From assembly GCF_009827335.1 (NCBI RefSeq), contig NZ_WTYH01000001.1, positions 248,001 through 312,000 on the forward strand: DNA of 64,000 nt. Direction: 5' to 3'. The stretch is from Aurantiacibacter arachoides. Lineage in GTDB: Bacteria; Pseudomonadota; Alphaproteobacteria; Sphingomonadales; Sphingomonadaceae. The notes below the pieces were generated by a model. The model ran no database searches. It was given only the letters and a program-made list of their open reading frames with translations, and was not told where the DNA came from. Made by a program: the position numbers and the translations under genes. Below, piece by piece: positions 38,728-47,560 of this stretch (positions are counted from its first letter, which is position 1; each line of letters starts with the position of its first letter).

Positions 38728-39189
38728 ATGGCACGACCGACCATGGCGATAGACGATGCCGGACAGGGTCTGGACTATGGCTTCCTGGCCGACCGGATCG
38801 GGTTCCTGCTGCGCATGGCGAGCGTCATCAACCTGGCGCAGCTTGCCCGCGATACGCCGGACAAGGCGCACACCTCGCAGCGGATGTCGGTGCTCGCGCT
38901 GGTGGCCGCCAATCCCGGCACGTCGCAGGTGCGCCTGAGCGAAGCGCTGCGCCTGTCGCGGCCCGCGGCCACGCTGGCGGTGGATTTCTGGCAGGAGCGC
39001 GGCTGCATGGAACGCCGGGTCGATCCGGACGACCGGCGCAGCTACGGCCTTTTCCTGACGCCGGCTGGCGAGGCGCTGGTGCCGCTGTTCGCCGAGATTT
39101 CGCGAGAGGCGGAAGTGTCTTTGCGCGACCGCCTGACAGAGGCGGAGGCGGTGGAGCTGCGCCGCCTGCTGGTCAAGATCATCGACTAA
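38728..39189 (+). CDS. MarR family transcriptional regulator
   Basis: A 153-residue winged-helix regulator. The helix-turn-helix region is SQVRLSEALRLSRPAATLAV, and the wing is ERRVDPDDRRSYGLFLTPAG, where DPDDRRS is the MarR signature. It probably binds DNA as a dimer and responds to a small ligand. ATG 38728 (MARPTMAIDDAGQG) is preceded by GGGGGCAGG. The obvious candidate target is the divergent TonB receptor gene. Its 3' end overlaps convergent thiD by 11 bases. Confidence 0.88.
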   Translation: MARPTMAIDDAGQGLDYGFLADRIGFLLRMASVINLAQLARDTPDKAHTSQRMSVLALVAANPGTSQVRLSEALRLSRPAATLAVDFWQERGCMERRVDPDDRRSYGLFLTPAGEALVPLFAEISREAEVSLRDRLTEAEAVELRRLLVKIID

Positions 39190-39964
39190 CCGGATCAGCC
39201 GGACGCACGGCCTGGTGGCCCAGCGGCCCATGGCCCAGCCCGAACCCCGGCGCGTGCTTCAGCGCCTCGCGCACGAAGTGGCGGGCCTGTGCCACGGCCT
39301 CCTCCAGCGGCAATCCGCGCGCGAGGTGTGTGGCCACGGCGCTGGAGAGCGTGCAGCCGGTGCCGTGGGTATGCTTGGTGACGATGCGCGCTTCGGTCCA
39401 CAGCACATCGGCCATGCCGGGCCGCACCAGGCGATCCTCCACCATCGGCCCGTCGGCATCGCCGCCCTTTGCGAGATAGGCGACCCCGCGCCCCCCGTTC
39501 CTGCCCGCCATTCCCGCCGCCCCGCCGAGCGCGGCGAGTTCGGGGACGTTGGGGGTGGTGAGCGTGGCAAGTTCCATCAGCCAGTCGAACACCGCGATGG
39601 TCGCTGCGTCGGCCAGCACGCTGCCGCTGGTAGCGACCATCACCGGATCGAACACGATAGGGCAGGGCAGGTCTTCCAGCCGGTCCGCCACCACCTCGGC
39701 AATGTCGGCGCTGCCGAGCATCCCGATCTTCACCGCGTCGACGCCGATGTCTTCCAGGCAGGCATCGATCTGCGCAGCGACGAAATCGGGCGTCAGCGCC
39801 TCGACCCCGCGCACCCCGCGGCTGTTTTGCGCGGTGACGGCGGTGATCGCGGTCATGGCATAGCCGCCGAGCATGGTGATCGTCTTGATGTCGGCCTGGA
39901 TCCCTGCGCCCCCGGAGCTGTCCGAGCCGGCGATGGCGAGCACGCGGGGTGGGCGGGCCGACAC
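39179..39964 (-). CDS. thiD: Hydroxymethylpyrimidine/phosphomethylpyrimidine kinase ThiD
   Basis: Phosphorylates HMP and HMP-P in thiamine biosynthesis and salvage. The 261-residue ribokinase-fold protein shows AIAGSDSSGGAGIQADIKT, AVTAQNSRGV, FDPVMVATSG and the catalytic HGTGCTLSSAVA. A GTG start (39964) lies one base beyond the glmM stop, so it is co-transcribed with glmM. No TPP riboswitch was seen upstream, consistent with its position inside an operon. Confidence 0.93.
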   Translation of the reverse strand: MSARPPRVLAIAGSDSSGGAGIQADIKTITMLGGYAMTAITAVTAQNSRGVRGVEALTPDFVAAQIDACLEDIGVDAVKIGMLGSADIAEVVADRLEDLPCPIVFDPVMVATSGSVLADAATIAVFDWLMELATLTTPNVPELAALGGAAGMAGRNGGRGVAYLAKGGDADGPMVEDRLVRPGMADVLWTEARIVTKHTHGTGCTLSSAVATHLARGLPLEEAVAQARHFVREALKHAPGFGLGHGPLGHQAVRPADPVSR

Positions 39965-39965
39965 G

Positions 39966-41303
39966 TCAGGCGGCCTTGGCCACGGCCTCGCAGATGTCGT
40001 CGACCACGCGGCGGACCTGCGCCTCGTCGTCGCCTTCTGCCATCACCCGCACCAGCGGTTCGGTGCCGGATTTGCGGATGACGAGGCGACCGCGGCCCTG
40101 CAATTCGGCCTCGGCGCTGGCAATGCAGGCCTGGACGCTTTCGGCATTGAGCGGATCGCCGCCGTCATAGCGCACGTTCTTGAGCAGCTGGGGCACGGGA
40201 TCGAACAGGTGCAGCAGTTCGCTTGCCGGCTTGCCGGTGCGGACCATGGCGGCGAGCACTTGCATGGCGGCGATGGTGCCGTCGCCGGTGGTGGCATGGT
40301 CGAGCAGGATCATGTGCCCGGATTGCTCGCCGCCGATGTTGTAGCCGCCGGCCTTCATCGCCTCCAGCACGTAACGGTCGCCCACCTTGGCGCGCACCAG
40401 TTTCAGCCCCTCGCCCTGCAAAAAGCGCTCGAGCCCCAGGTTGGACATGACCGTGGCGACGATCCCGTCACCTTTCAGCAGGCCCTTCAGCTTCCAGCGG
40501 CTGCCGATAAGGCCCATGATCTGGTCGCCGTCGACCACCTGGCCCTTCTCGTCGATCACGATCAGCCGGTCAGCGTCGCCATCCAGCGCGATGCCGATGT
40601 CGGCGCCGACCTCCAGCACCTTGGCCTGAATGGCATCGAGCGAGGTGGAGCCGACGCCGTCGTTGATGTTGAGGCCATTGGGGGTGACGCCCATGGTTAC
40701 CACTTCCGCCCCCAGTTCCCAGATCGCGGTGGGGGTGACGTTGTAGGCCGCGCCATTGGCGCAATCGACGACGATCCGCAGGCCATCGAGCCTGAGGTCC
40801 GAGGGCAGCGCGCGTTTTACCGCGTGGATGTAGCGGCCGCGGGCATCCTCGATCCGGCGGGCCCGGCCGATGGCCTCCCCTTCGGCCAGAACGGGCTCTG
40901 CATGCATGGCCGCCTCGATCGCCTCCTCGTCCTCGTCGGAGAGCTTGAAGCCATCCGGGCCGAACAGCTTGATGCCGTTGTCGGCGTAGGGATTGTGGCT
41001 GGCGGAAATCATGACGCCGATATCGGCGCGCATCTCGCGCGTCAGCATGGCGACGGCGGGGGTGGGCAGGGGCCCGGTCATCACCACGTCCATGCCCACG
41101 CTGGTGAAGCCCGCGACCAGCGCGTTCTCCATCATGTAGCCCGACAGCCGGGTGTCCTTGCCGATTACCACGCGATGCTTGTGATCGCCGCGCAGGAAAT
41201 GCAGGCCCGCGGCCTGGCCCACCTTCATCGCCACGGCGGCGTTCAGTTTCGTGCCATTGGCCCGTCCGCGGATACCGTCGGTGCCGAAGAATTCGCGTCC
41301 CAT
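39966..41303 (-). CDS. glmM: Phosphoglucosamine mutase GlmM
   Basis: Interconverts glucosamine-6-phosphate and glucosamine-1-phosphate for UDP-GlcNAc, peptidoglycan and LPS synthesis. The 445-residue product begins [14 protein letters not shown] and has the phosphoserine loop [13 protein letters not shown], the metal site DGDADRL and the C-terminal phosphate-binding [17 protein letters not shown] 41303 is the canonical start. The gene leads thiD with essentially no gap. Confidence 0.96.
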   Translation of the reverse strand: MGREFFGTDGIRGRANGTKLNAAVAMKVGQAAGLHFLRGDHKHRVVIGKDTRLSGYMMENALVAGFTSVGMDVVMTGPLPTPAVAMLTREMRADIGVMISASHNPYADNGIKLFGPDGFKLSDEDEEAIEAAMHAEPVLAEGEAIGRARRIEDARGRYIHAVKRALPSDLRLDGLRIVVDCANGAAYNVTPTAIWELGAEVVTMGVTPNGLNINDGVGSTSLDAIQAKVLEVGADIGIALDGDADRLIVIDEKGQVVDGDQIMGLIGSRWKLKGLLKGDGIVATVMSNLGLERFLQGEGLKLVRAKVGDRYVLEAMKAGGYNIGGEQSGHMILLDHATTGDGTIAAMQVLAAMVRTGKPASELLHLFDPVPQLLKNVRYDGGDPLNAESVQACIASAEAELQGRGRLVIRKSGTEPLVRVMAEGDDEAQVRRVVDDICEAVAKAA

Positions 41304-41466
41304 TGTTACCTCTTTTGTCGCAGGCAAGTGCGCCATGCCATGCCGCCTCATGCCGGTATTGTCACGCGCCTTCCCGCCCGACTAAATGCGGCCTGCATTG
41401 CAACCCTCGCGCGCCTCGCGCATTGGTCTTGCAAAGACCCGTACAACAGGAAGGACGGACCACCCC

Positions 41467-42078
41467 ATGGCTTTCACTCTCATCCCGCTGCCATTCGACG
41501 ACGAGGCGATCGCGCCTGCCATCTCGGCAGAAACGTTCAGCTATCACCATGGCAAGCATCACAAGGCCTATGTCGACAAGACGAACGCCGCGATCGAAGG
41601 CACCGACCTCGACGGCAAGGACCTGATCACCGTCATCAAGTCCGCCCGCGGCGGCAACCAGGGCCTGTTCAACAACGCTGCACAGGTCTGGAACCACGGC
41701 TTCTTCTGGCACTCGCTCAGCCCGTCGGCCGTCGGCCCGAGCGGCGACGTTGCCAACAAGATCGAGGAGAGCTTCGGCAGCCTCAAGGAACTGGGCGACA
41801 AGCTGAAGGAAAAGGGCGCCGGCCACTTTGCCAGCGGCTGGGTGTGGCTGATCGAAAAGGACGGGAAGCTTTCCGTCGAGGACAGCCACGATGCGGAAAC
41901 CATGGCCGATGGCGATGCCAACCCACTGCTGGTCATCGACCTGTGGGAGCACGCCTATTACCTCGACCACCAGAACGCCCGCCCGAGCTATCTCGACGCG
42001 GTGGTGGACGGACACCTGAACTGGGATTTTGCAGCCGAGAACCTGGCCCGCGGCACTGCCTGGACCTATCCCGGCTGA
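41467..42078 (+). CDS. sodB: Superoxide dismutase [Fe]
   Basis: A 203-residue Fe/Mn-type superoxide dismutase. Metal ligands are in SYHHGKHHKAYV (first His), WNHGFFWHSL (second His) and DLWEHAYYLDHQNARP (Asp and last His). The AAQVWNHGFFWHSL context favours the iron form. ATG 41467 follows AGGAAGGA. It is monocistronic, with a strong intrinsic terminator downstream. The enzyme is expected in the cytoplasm, since no signal peptide is present. Confidence 0.95.
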   Translation: MAFTLIPLPFDDEAIAPAISAETFSYHHGKHHKAYVDKTNAAIEGTDLDGKDLITVIKSARGGNQGLFNNAAQVWNHGFFWHSLSPSAVGPSGDVANKIEESFGSLKELGDKLKEKGAGHFASGWVWLIEKDGKLSVEDSHDAETMADGDANPLLVIDLWEHAYYLDHQNARPSYLDAVVDGHLNWDFAAENLARGTAWTYPG

Positions 42079-42105
42079 CCGCAGCGTCGGCCAATTGCCA
42101 CTGAC

Positions 42106-42147
42106 AAAAGGCCCGCCCCTCTTGCAAAAGACGGGCGGGCCTTTTTT
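42106..42147 (+). terminator. Rho-independent terminator after sodB
   Basis: AAAAGGCCCGCCC (42106-42118) pairs with GGGCGGGCCTTTT (42133-42145) around a 14-base loop, and the T-run extends to 42147. The A-run on the other side makes it partly bidirectional with the AI-2E gene. Confidence 0.85.
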
Positions 42148-42173
42148 CGTGGCAAGCACGAGTAATTAGAAAA

Positions 42174-43349
42174 TCAGGCGGTGTCGGGCACGCCAAGGTC
42201 CGGCCCGTGGTCGCCGAACAGGGGTTCGCCGAACAGGAAGCCGATGAAGTTGGGGCGGCCGAGATGGTCGACGAGCGCGGTCAGCGTCAGCAGGATCGGC
42301 ACCGAGAGCAGGGCGCCCGCCACGCCCCAAATCCACCCGAAATAGCTCAGCGCGAGCAGGATCATAACCGGGTTCATCGTGAATCGCGCGCCCAGAATCG
42401 ATGGCGTTACCACGTTCGCTTCCACCGTGTGCAGACCCAGGTAGGCCGCCGCGGGAATCAGCCCGACGAACACCGATTCCGCGGTGCCCAGGCCGAACAG
42501 GGCGAGCAGGCCGATCATGGCCAGCGGTCCGACGTAGGGGACGAAATTCAGCAGCATGGCAAGGCCACCCCACATGATCGGCGCCTCCAGCCCCAGCGCC
42601 CAGGCGCCGAGAGCGGTCACGATGCCCACCCCGGCGTTTATCAGGCCCACGGTGGTGATATAGGCGGCGACCCTGTCCTGCACATCGCGCAGGGCACGGG
42701 CCGCCTTCAGGCTGGAGCCGACCTCGGCGCGATCGAGCAGGAGGCGGCGGCGCAGGCGGATCCGCGCCTCAATCATGAAGAAGGCGAGCAGGAAGGTCAG
42801 CAGGATTTCCAGCAGCACCGTGGGGGTGGCGAAGGCAAGCTGTTCGAGCATGCTGGGATCCGCGAGCACGACTTCGTTCGCCTTGTCGCCCGATAACTCC
42901 GCGATCTGTGCGTTCAACTGGTCGACCCAGGCAAAGGCCAGCCGCAGGTCGCTGAAATGGTCGCGCACCTGTGCGATCATCGCCGGAAAGCGATCGTACA
43001 GGGATACCGCCGGCGTAAGGATCGCCGTCAGGGCCAGGCCCAGGATGCCGAAGAATATCAGCAGCGACAGGATGGATGCGAGGAAGTTGGGCAGCCCCCA
43101 CATCGCAAGCTTGTCCGCCAGAGGGGACAGGATGATGGTGATGATAAGGCCGGCAAACAGCGGCAGGAACACCACCGATCCGATCGACAGCACGAACGGC
43201 AGGGCAAGAAACAGGCCGATGGCGAGCAGCACCACGAGGGCCGAGATCAGCCGCAGTTCCTGTGCCGCGAACCGCATCTGCCGCTCACGCGGGGTCGACG
43301 CCGGTCCGCTTGCCGCGCCGGACCTCACCTCGTCCCCCGTCGCGCTCAT
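42174..43349 (-). CDS. AI-2E family transporter (PerM-like)
   Basis: A 391-residue membrane protein with about eight helices and the family features GLINAGVGIVTALGAWALG, MLLNFVPYVGPLAMIGLLAL and a C-terminal GVAGALLSVPILLTL. Members include TqsA-like permeases and sodium/proton antiporters; the substrate is not predictable. It begins only 15 bases after the ecfG stop in the same direction, so it is probably co-expressed with the stress sigma factor. Both ends of the frame are clear. Confidence 0.88.
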   Translation of the reverse strand: MSATGDEVRSGAASGPASTPRERQMRFAAQELRLISALVVLLAIGLFLALPFVLSIGSVVFLPLFAGLIITIILSPLADKLAMWGLPNFLASILSLLIFFGILGLALTAILTPAVSLYDRFPAMIAQVRDHFSDLRLAFAWVDQLNAQIAELSGDKANEVVLADPSMLEQLAFATPTVLLEILLTFLLAFFMIEARIRLRRRLLLDRAEVGSSLKAARALRDVQDRVAAYITTVGLINAGVGIVTALGAWALGLEAPIMWGGLAMLLNFVPYVGPLAMIGLLALFGLGTAESVFVGLIPAAAYLGLHTVEANVVTPSILGARFTMNPVMILLALSYFGWIWGVAGALLSVPILLTLTALVDHLGRPNFIGFLFGEPLFGDHGPDLGVPDTA

Positions 43350-43364
43350 CGCCGCGCCATAGGT

Positions 43365-43997
43365 CTACCGCGTGGCCGCGGATTCGCCCCTGCCGGCGGC
43401 AACCTCGTCCAGTTCTTCGAGGATGGCGCGATGAGCGATGGGATCGCTGATCGCGCGATCGGGAATGTCGCCATCCTGGATCATGCTGGTCAATGCCGCA
43501 CGGGCGCGCCCGACGCGGCTCTTGATGGTGCCGACGGCGCAGCCGCAGATGTTGGCCGCTTCCTCGTAGGAGAAACCGCCCGCACCGACCAGCAACAGTG
43601 CCTCGCGCCGTTCGGGCGGCAGCGTCAGCAATGCCCGGTGCAGGTCGGAAAGGTGGATCGGCTCTTCCTGACCGGCGGGCGCGGTCAGGATGCGTTCCGC
43701 CACTGTCTCGTCATATTCGCCGCGAAAGCGATTGCGGCGCATGTCGGTAAGATAGGCGTTGCGCAGGATCACGAAGGTCCACGCACGCATGGAGGTGCCG
43801 GGCTCGAAGCGCTGTTGCGCCGCCCATGCCTTGAGAAGCGTTTCCTGCACGAGGTCGTCCGCCATGTCGGGACGACCGCACAAGCCACGAGCGAAAGCGC
43901 GAAGATGCGGGACGACCTCGGTCAGTTCCCGTTTGAAATCGCGCTTGTCGTCGTTGCTGCGTTCCGGCAGCTCGCGTGTCTGGGACCCCTTGGTCAT
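43365..43997 (-). CDS. ecfG: General stress response ECF sigma factor EcfG
   Basis: A 210-residue ECF sigma factor of the EcfG (ECF15) type. Region 2 (LRAFARGLCGRPDMADDLVQ, AWTFVILRNAYLTDMRRNRF) and region 4 (ALLTLPPERREALLLVGAGG, GTIKSRVGRAR) are both present. It directs transcription of general stress genes in alphaproteobacteria and is held inactive by NepR. Its ATG overlaps the nepR stop by four bases. A perfect EcfG-type promoter upstream of nepR indicates autoregulation. Confidence 0.93.
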   Translation of the reverse strand: MTKGSQTRELPERSNDDKRDFKRELTEVVPHLRAFARGLCGRPDMADDLVQETLLKAWAAQQRFEPGTSMRAWTFVILRNAYLTDMRRNRFRGEYDETVAERILTAPAGQEEPIHLSDLHRALLTLPPERREALLLVGAGGFSYEEAANICGCAVGTIKSRVGRARAALTSMIQDGDIPDRAISDPIAHRAILEELDEVAAGRGESAATR

Positions 43998-44176
43998 CGA
44001 CCCCCGTCTTTGTCCAGCTTGGCCAGCAGGTCTGCAAATGCATCCGGCAGCGGCTCATCGAGCACGCTGTCGTAAAGGCGCTTCAGTCCGTTTGTCCATT
44101 CCGGATCGCCTTCCTTGCCAACATCGTGTCTCGATGCTGGCTTATCAACCTTCTTGTCGTTTTGTGTGCCCGACAT
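43994..44176 (-). CDS. nepR: Anti-sigma factor NepR
   Basis: A 60-residue NepR protein. The conserved core GLKRLYDSVLDEPLPDAFADLL contains the helix that binds EcfG and is mimicked by the sigma-like domain of PhyR. It has a polar, flexible N-terminus. Under stress, phosphorylated PhyR (encoded at 59.9 kb) sequesters NepR and frees EcfG. It is first in the nepR-ecfG operon, with a leader of about 90 bases from the predicted promoter. Confidence 0.92.
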   Translation of the reverse strand: MSGTQNDKKVDKPASRHDVGKEGDPEWTNGLKRLYDSVLDEPLPDAFADLLAKLDKDGGR

Positions 44177-44272
44177 CGTCGTAAAAAGCTTCCCATCCCG
44201 CCACCCGGCTGTTGCCTTGCCTGCGCGATGGCAGGCAAAAGCCGGGGGTCATGTGCGATATTGCGTTCGTCC

Positions 44273-44297
44273 GGAACGAAACGCGGTCCGTCCGGTT
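44273..44297 (+). promoter_or_regulatory. Near-consensus EcfG-type promoter toward the histidine kinase
   Basis: On the plus strand, GGAAC (44273-44277), 16 bases, then GGTT (44294-44297), one mismatch from CGTT. It overlaps the nepR promoter almost completely on the opposite strand and points at the kinase gene. Confidence 0.45.
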
Positions 44298-44299
44298 CC
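44275..44299 (-). promoter_or_regulatory. EcfG-type promoter of nepR-ecfG
   Basis: On the minus strand, GGAAC (44299-44295) is followed by 16 bases and CGTT (44278-44275), an exact match to the EcfG consensus. It lies about 100 bases before the nepR ATG and supports autoregulation. Confidence 0.85.
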
Positions 44300-44459
44300 C
44301 CGCATGAACATATGTGTGTACGGCAGTGGTCGCAAACCGGCAACAGCCGATGGCCCGTCGAATGGGTTCACGCGTGATTACAGGGACGGTCGCCCGCGCG
44401 GCCCAGGAGTTGTCTTGCAGCAGCAGATTTCCCGGCGAAGCAGCACGAGGCGGTGGCTT

Positions 44460-46091
44460 ATGCGCTTTCCGCGCGGAATGCCGCTGGGTATTTTCGTGCT
44501 GATTGCTGCCGTCACCATCCTCAGCATCTTTGCGATCGAGCGGGGCGAGAACCAGCGGGAAGCCGCGCAGCTGAACGCGCGGGCCATTACCATCGCCGCG
44601 GCACTCGAACGGCGCGCGAACGCCTCCAGCGCTTATCTGCGCGCCGGTGCCGCACTGTTGTCCGGCATGGAAGAAGTGCCGGCGGACGAATTCCGGCGCT
44701 TCGTTTCGGAACTGCGCCTCGATGCCGACTATCGCGGTGCCGATGGCATTGGCTGGGCCAAGGTGGTGCGTCCGTCGGAGGAAGAGGCCTTCAACGCCCT
44801 CGTCTCCGCGCAGGGTTCGCGCACCGCAGAGCTGCATCCGCGTCCTGACGGGAACCGTCCCTTCGCCATTCCCGTGACGTTCCTGCAGCCCGATACCGAA
44901 CGCAATCGCCAGGCGCTGGGCTTTGACATGTATTCCGAACCCGTCCGCCGCGCGGCGATGCAGGAAGCGGAGCGGACGGCGCGGCCCACCGCGACCGAGC
45001 GCATTGTGCTCGCGCAGGAGGGTGACGGCGAGGAAGCGGGCTTCCTTATCTACATGCCGGTGTTCGAGCCATCGGCGGGCGGCCGTGCGCTGAAGGGGTT
45101 CATCTTCAGCCCTTTCAACGCCCAGGACTTCGTGCAGAGCGCGCTCGAACTGGATGATGCCGGTTCGTTCGGCATCAGCCTCTACGACGGCAGCCGGAGC
45201 GACGAGGGTCTGCTGGCGAGCATCAATGACGGCGAGGATCAGCCCGAAGTGCGATCCGTCACGCAGGTGCTGACAATCGCCAACAATCCGTTCCAGCTCG
45301 TCATCACCTCGCACGAGGACGCGGGCCTCTCCGGCCTGTCGATGGCGACGCTGATCTTCGGCCTGCTGGTGGGCGCATTGCTGATGCTGCTGGTACGGAT
45401 GCTGACCCAGCAGGCGCAGGAGGACGAAGCCTCGCTCGCGTGGTTCGAGGAGCAGGCATCGATCCGCAATTCGCTGACCCGTGAGCTCAATCACCGGGTC
45501 AAGAACACGCTGGCCAACGTGCTCTCCATCATCGCCCTCACCCGGCGCCGGTCCAGCGATATCGAGGAATTTGCCGACGGCCTCGATGGCCGCATCCGCG
45601 CGCTTTCGGCAACCCACGACCTGCTCACCCAGTCCGACTGGGGATCGACCCCGGTGCGCGCGGTGATCGATGCCGAACTCCTGCCCTACGCCCATGGCGG
45701 CGACCACGAAGTCAGGCTGGAGGGGCCGGACGTGGAACTTGCCCCCAACGATGCCCTGTCCCTGGGCTTGGCCATCCACGAACTGGCCACCAATGCCGCC
45801 AAGTACGGTTCGCTCAGCCAGCCCGGCGGGAGCGTATCGGTGCGCTGGAAAGCGATGACCCAGTCGCTGGTGCGGGTCGAATGGCTGGAACGCGGCGGTC
45901 CGCCGGTCAAGCAGGTGCGCAGCCGGGGTTTTGGCACCGACCTTATCGAACGTATCGTGGCGCATGAACTCAAACACCCGGTGGAGCTTGATTTCGATCC
46001 CGAGGGGGTGCGCTGCGTGCTGCTGATCCCGGTGCGCCGGGCAACCGACTTCGTCCTGCGTGCGAACCGCAGCGAATCCCTTCAGGGCTGA
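44460..46091 (+). CDS. HWE-family sensor histidine kinase with CHASE domain (PhyK candidate)
   Basis: The 543-residue kinase has a membrane helix (residues 9-24) and a periplasmic CHASE domain (about 40-270, with IGWAKVVRP and GFDMYSEPVRRAAM). A second helix follows (about 293-313), then an HWE/HisKA_2 kinase core. Phospho-acceptor His345 is in RELNHRVKNTLANV; the N-box is AIHELATNAAKYG. Gene position opposite nepR-ecfG matches the PhyK kinase that phosphorylates PhyR. ATG 44460 (MRFPRGMPLGIF) precedes the first helix; earlier in-frame starts lie close to the predicted promoter. Confidence 0.85.
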   Translation: MRFPRGMPLGIFVLIAAVTILSIFAIERGENQREAAQLNARAITIAAALERRANASSAYLRAGAALLSGMEEVPADEFRRFVSELRLDADYRGADGIGWAKVVRPSEEEAFNALVSAQGSRTAELHPRPDGNRPFAIPVTFLQPDTERNRQALGFDMYSEPVRRAAMQEAERTARPTATERIVLAQEGDGEEAGFLIYMPVFEPSAGGRALKGFIFSPFNAQDFVQSALELDDAGSFGISLYDGSRSDEGLLASINDGEDQPEVRSVTQVLTIANNPFQLVITSHEDAGLSGLSMATLIFGLLVGALLMLLVRMLTQQAQEDEASLAWFEEQASIRNSLTRELNHRVKNTLANVLSIIALTRRRSSDIEEFADGLDGRIRALSATHDLLTQSDWGSTPVRAVIDAELLPYAHGGDHEVRLEGPDVELAPNDALSLGLAIHELATNAAKYGSLSQPGGSVSVRWKAMTQSLVRVEWLERGGPPVKQVRSRGFGTDLIERIVAHELKHPVELDFDPEGVRCVLLIPVRRATDFVLRANRSESLQG

Positions 46092-46097
46092 TCGCCG

Positions 46098-46859
46098 GTG
46101 TTTCGAACACTCCTGGTCTGCCTTTCCGCCGCGCTCGCGCTTGGCGCCTGTGCGCCCGAACCGCCCGCAGGGCCTACGGTGCTGGCGGCATCCAGCATGC
46201 AGGAAGCGCTGGAAGGAATAGCCCGCGACTGGGAGGCTGAAGGACAAGCTGCGCCCGTGCTTTCCTTTGGCGCTACCTCGGCCATCGCCCGGCAGATCGA
46301 ATCGGGCGCACCGGCAGATATCGTGGTGACCGCCGATCGTGAGTGGATGGACTGGCTGGAGGAGCGTGATTTGCTCGCCGGCGAACCGCGCGCCTTTGCC
46401 AGCAACACTCTGGTGGTGGTGGCGCCAGCGGATCCGGCGGGCGTAGTCCCTGTGCCCATGTCGCTGCGCGAATTTGCCCAGGATCCCGATGGCGGGCGCA
46501 TCGCATTGGCTGAAACGGGCAGCGTACCGGCAGGTCGCTATGCCCGCGCGGCGCTGCAGAGCATGGGCCTGTGGGACGTGCTGGAGCCCCGGGTTGTCCC
46601 GGCCGAGAGCGTGCGGGCCGCCCTTGCCTTTGTCGAACGCGGCGAGGTTCCGCTTGGCATTGTCTATGCCACCGATGCCCAGGCGAGCGATGGCGTGCGC
46701 GTGATCGAACGGGTCGATCCCTCGCTCCATCCGCGCATCCTGTACTACCGCGCGCAGGTTGCCGCCTCGCGCGATAACGAGGCGCAGGCCTTTGCCGATT
46801 ACCTCGTCAGCGATGCGGCGCGCAGGCGTGTTGCAAGCTACGGGTTCGGATCGCCATAA
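46098..46859 (+). CDS. modA: Molybdate ABC transporter substrate-binding protein ModA
   Basis: A 253-residue periplasmic binding protein with a lipoprotein signal (ALGAC, Cys18). The mature part has the ModA pattern: TVLAASSMQEALEGIARDW, LSFGATSAIARQIESGAPADIVVTA, and GIVYATDAQ near the end. The Ser residues of ASS and ATS are the usual oxyanion contacts. The GTG start (46098) is six bases after the kinase stop, so transcription may continue from the kinase gene. It heads modABC. Confidence 0.9.
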   Translation: MFRTLLVCLSAALALGACAPEPPAGPTVLAASSMQEALEGIARDWEAEGQAAPVLSFGATSAIARQIESGAPADIVVTADREWMDWLEERDLLAGEPRAFASNTLVVVAPADPAGVVPVPMSLREFAQDPDGGRIALAETGSVPAGRYARAALQSMGLWDVLEPRVVPAESVRAALAFVERGEVPLGIVYATDAQASDGVRVIERVDPSLHPRILYYRAQVAASRDNEAQAFADYLVSDAARRRVASYGFGSP

Positions 46860-46867
46860 GGGATGCG

Positions 46868-47560
46868 ATGCTGACCCAGGCCGAGTGGTATGTCCTGCTG
46901 CTATCGCTCAAGGTCAGCCTTGTCGCGGTACTGATAACGCTGCCCGTCGCCTATGCGCTGGCCTGGCTGATCGCGCGGCGGACGTTTCCGGGGCGCACCC
47001 TGCTCGATGCCGCGATCCATCTGCCGCTGGTGCTTCCCCCGGTGGTGACGGGCTGGCTGCTGCTGTTGCTGCTGGGGCGCGGGGGGCCGGTGGGCGGATG
47101 GCTCGACCGGGCCCTTGGCCTGACGCTGGTGTTTCACTGGACCGGGGCGGCGCTGGCTGCCGCAGTCATGGCCTTGCCACTGATGGTGCGCGCGATGCGG
47201 CTTTCCATCGAGGCGGTCGACCGCCGCCTGGTGGACGCCGCGCGCACCCTGGGCGCCAACCCCTGGCGCGCCTTCCTCACCATCACCCTGCCGCTTTCCG
47301 CGCCGGGCATCGCGGCAGGGGCCATGCTCGGCTTCGCCCGCTCGCTGGGCGAGTTCGGCGCGACCATCACCTTTGCCGCCAACATCGAGGGACAGACGCG
47401 CACGCTGCCTCTGGCCATCTATACGGGGCTGCAACTGCCCGGCGGAGAAGCGGCAGTCGCACGCCTGGCGATCATCTCCATCGTCCTGTCGCTGGGCGCG
47501 CTGATCGTGTCGGAATGGCTGGTGCGCCGCTCGCAGGGGACACGCGCCCATGTCCTTTGA
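46868..47560 (+). CDS. modB: Molybdate ABC transporter permease ModB
   Basis: A 230-residue inner-membrane permease with five or six helices and the ABC-permease EAA loop (DAARTLGANPWRAFLTITLPL). The PLVLPPVVTGW and LGFARSLGEFGATITFA segments are characteristic of ModB. It starts eight bases after modA and overlaps modC by 11 bases. Confidence 0.93.
   Translation: MLTQAEWYVLLLSLKVSLVAVLITLPVAYALAWLIARRTFPGRTLLDAAIHLPLVLPPVVTGWLLLLLLGRGGPVGGWLDRALGLTLVFHWTGAALAAAVMALPLMVRAMRLSIEAVDRRLVDAARTLGANPWRAFLTITLPLSAPGIAAGAMLGFARSLGEFGATITFAANIEGQTRTLPLAIYTGLQLPGGEAAVARLAIISIVLSLGALIVSEWLVRRSQGTRAHVL

Noticed and set aside
39160..39230. TPP riboswitch for thiD
   Set aside because: thiD follows glmM with a one-base gap, leaving no leader, and no THI-box sequence was seen upstream of glmM.
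44083..44343. 86-codon minus-strand frame overlapping nepR
   Set aside because: It overlaps nepR out of frame and covers the promoter region. Despite a CxxC-like start it lacks a ribosome-binding site, and NepR is clearly the real gene.
46030..46110. Molybdenum cofactor riboswitch or ModE site before modA
   Set aside because: modA starts six bases after the kinase gene and no MoCo-type structure or ModE palindrome was recognised.
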